Source: Hymenobacter siberiensis
Lineage (GTDB): Bacteria > Bacteroidota > Bacteroidia > Cytophagales > Hymenobacteraceae
Length of the DNA stretch: 64,000 bases
Assembly (NCBI RefSeq): GCF_018967845.1
Contig: NZ_JAHLZZ010000002.1
Span: forward strand, 1 to 64,000
Direction of reading: 5' to 3'
The notes beneath the pieces were generated by a model. That model saw only the letters and a program-made list of their open reading frames with translations. It had not been told where the DNA came from and ran no database searches. Of the stretch, positions 63,896 through 64,000 are shown piece after piece. The stretch's first letter is position 1, and every line of letters starts with the position of its first letter. The translations under genes were made by a program, and so were the position numbers.

Positions 63896-64000
63896 TTAGT
63901 CCAGGAAATTGAGCCCGGGCATGCCGATGGGGGCGCCGGGCGGCATGGTGGCCGTGGGCGGGGCGATGAACTTGCCCGGCTCGGACCAGAACTGGTCAAT
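63896..64000 (-). CDS. C-terminal end of an unrecognised protein (partial)
   Basis: An open minus-strand frame enters from the right edge and ends at TAA 63896-63898. The 34 residues (QFWSEPGKFIAPPTATMP, then GMPGLNFLD) are Pro/Gly-rich. No family recognised. Codon use is like the GC-rich genes nearby, which argues for a real gene end. Confidence 0.5.
   Translation of the reverse strand: MDQFWSEPGKFIAPPTATMPPGAPIGMPGLNFLD

Overview
The window looks like a GC-rich member of the Bacteroidota, most plausibly Hymenobacter or a close relative. This is inferred from the protein families, a type IX secretion-type C-terminus, Bacteroidota-style promoters (TAnnTTTG at -7) and the abundance of long palindromic intergenic repeats. 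No rRNA, tRNA or CRISPR array was recognised. A plasmid-type ParA module and two transposase remnants at 53-56 kb leave open that part or all of the contig is, or once was, a plasmid or chromid.

Layout. 1-6 kb: the end of a flavin disulfide reductase, a TIGR04283-type glycosyltransferase, a TlpA-like thioredoxin, a fatty-acid/sterol hydroxylase, a broken DUF547 gene, and a tyrosine recombinase preceded by a loxP-like inverted repeat. 6-14 kb: a stress block of one six-BON-domain protein, five double-domain universal stress proteins (USPs) and a membrane site-2 protease with CBS domains. 14-22 kb (minus strand): a complete N-type ATPase operon in the order atpD-(cupin)-atpC-Q-R-B-E-F-A-G, carrying a foreign-looking cupin gene, a hexanucleotide repeat and a palindromic element. 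22-28 kb: PEP synthase, an MlaEFD-type lipid transporter and a frameshifted LOG-family gene. 28-37 kb: a beta-CASP RNase, a PAS histidine kinase, a response regulator fused to a Crp/FNR-type DNA-binding half, two small hydrophilic proteins, a CheB-like methylesterase and NhaA. 37-43 kb: a P-type cation ATPase, a sixth USP and a D-lactate dehydrogenase. 43-53 kb: a sulfur island (ArsR regulator, TauE/SafE exporter, MBL-rhodanese, rhodanese, two YeeE/YedE proteins, TsdA-like dihaem cytochrome, porin, DsrE protein, MFS carrier). 53-64 kb: an IS630-type element, ParA with a small partner, IS1 debris, a GNAT acetyltransferase, an FG-GAP surface protein, an MBL hydrolase, an MFS carrier and decayed genes.

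The most interesting signal is a shared promoter architecture. Seven intergenic sites, on both strands between 5.8 and 41.5 kb, carry an FNR-like dyad TTGAY-N4-(R/C)TCAN whose first base lies exactly 62 or 63 bases upstream of a TTTG that forms the -7 element. They stand in front of the BON/USP block, the protease/USP block, ppsA, a thioredoxin-like gene, the two small hydrophilic genes, the CheB-like gene and the USP/P-ATPase/NhaA group. In the middle sits the response regulator whose Crp-type recognition helix carries the FNR-like ExxSR residues that read TTGA. I infer a compact regulon in which a PAS histidine kinase and a phosphorylatable FNR-like activator switch on an energy-limitation or low-oxygen survival programme. 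The dyads and spacings are seen directly; the regulatory link and the signal are inference.
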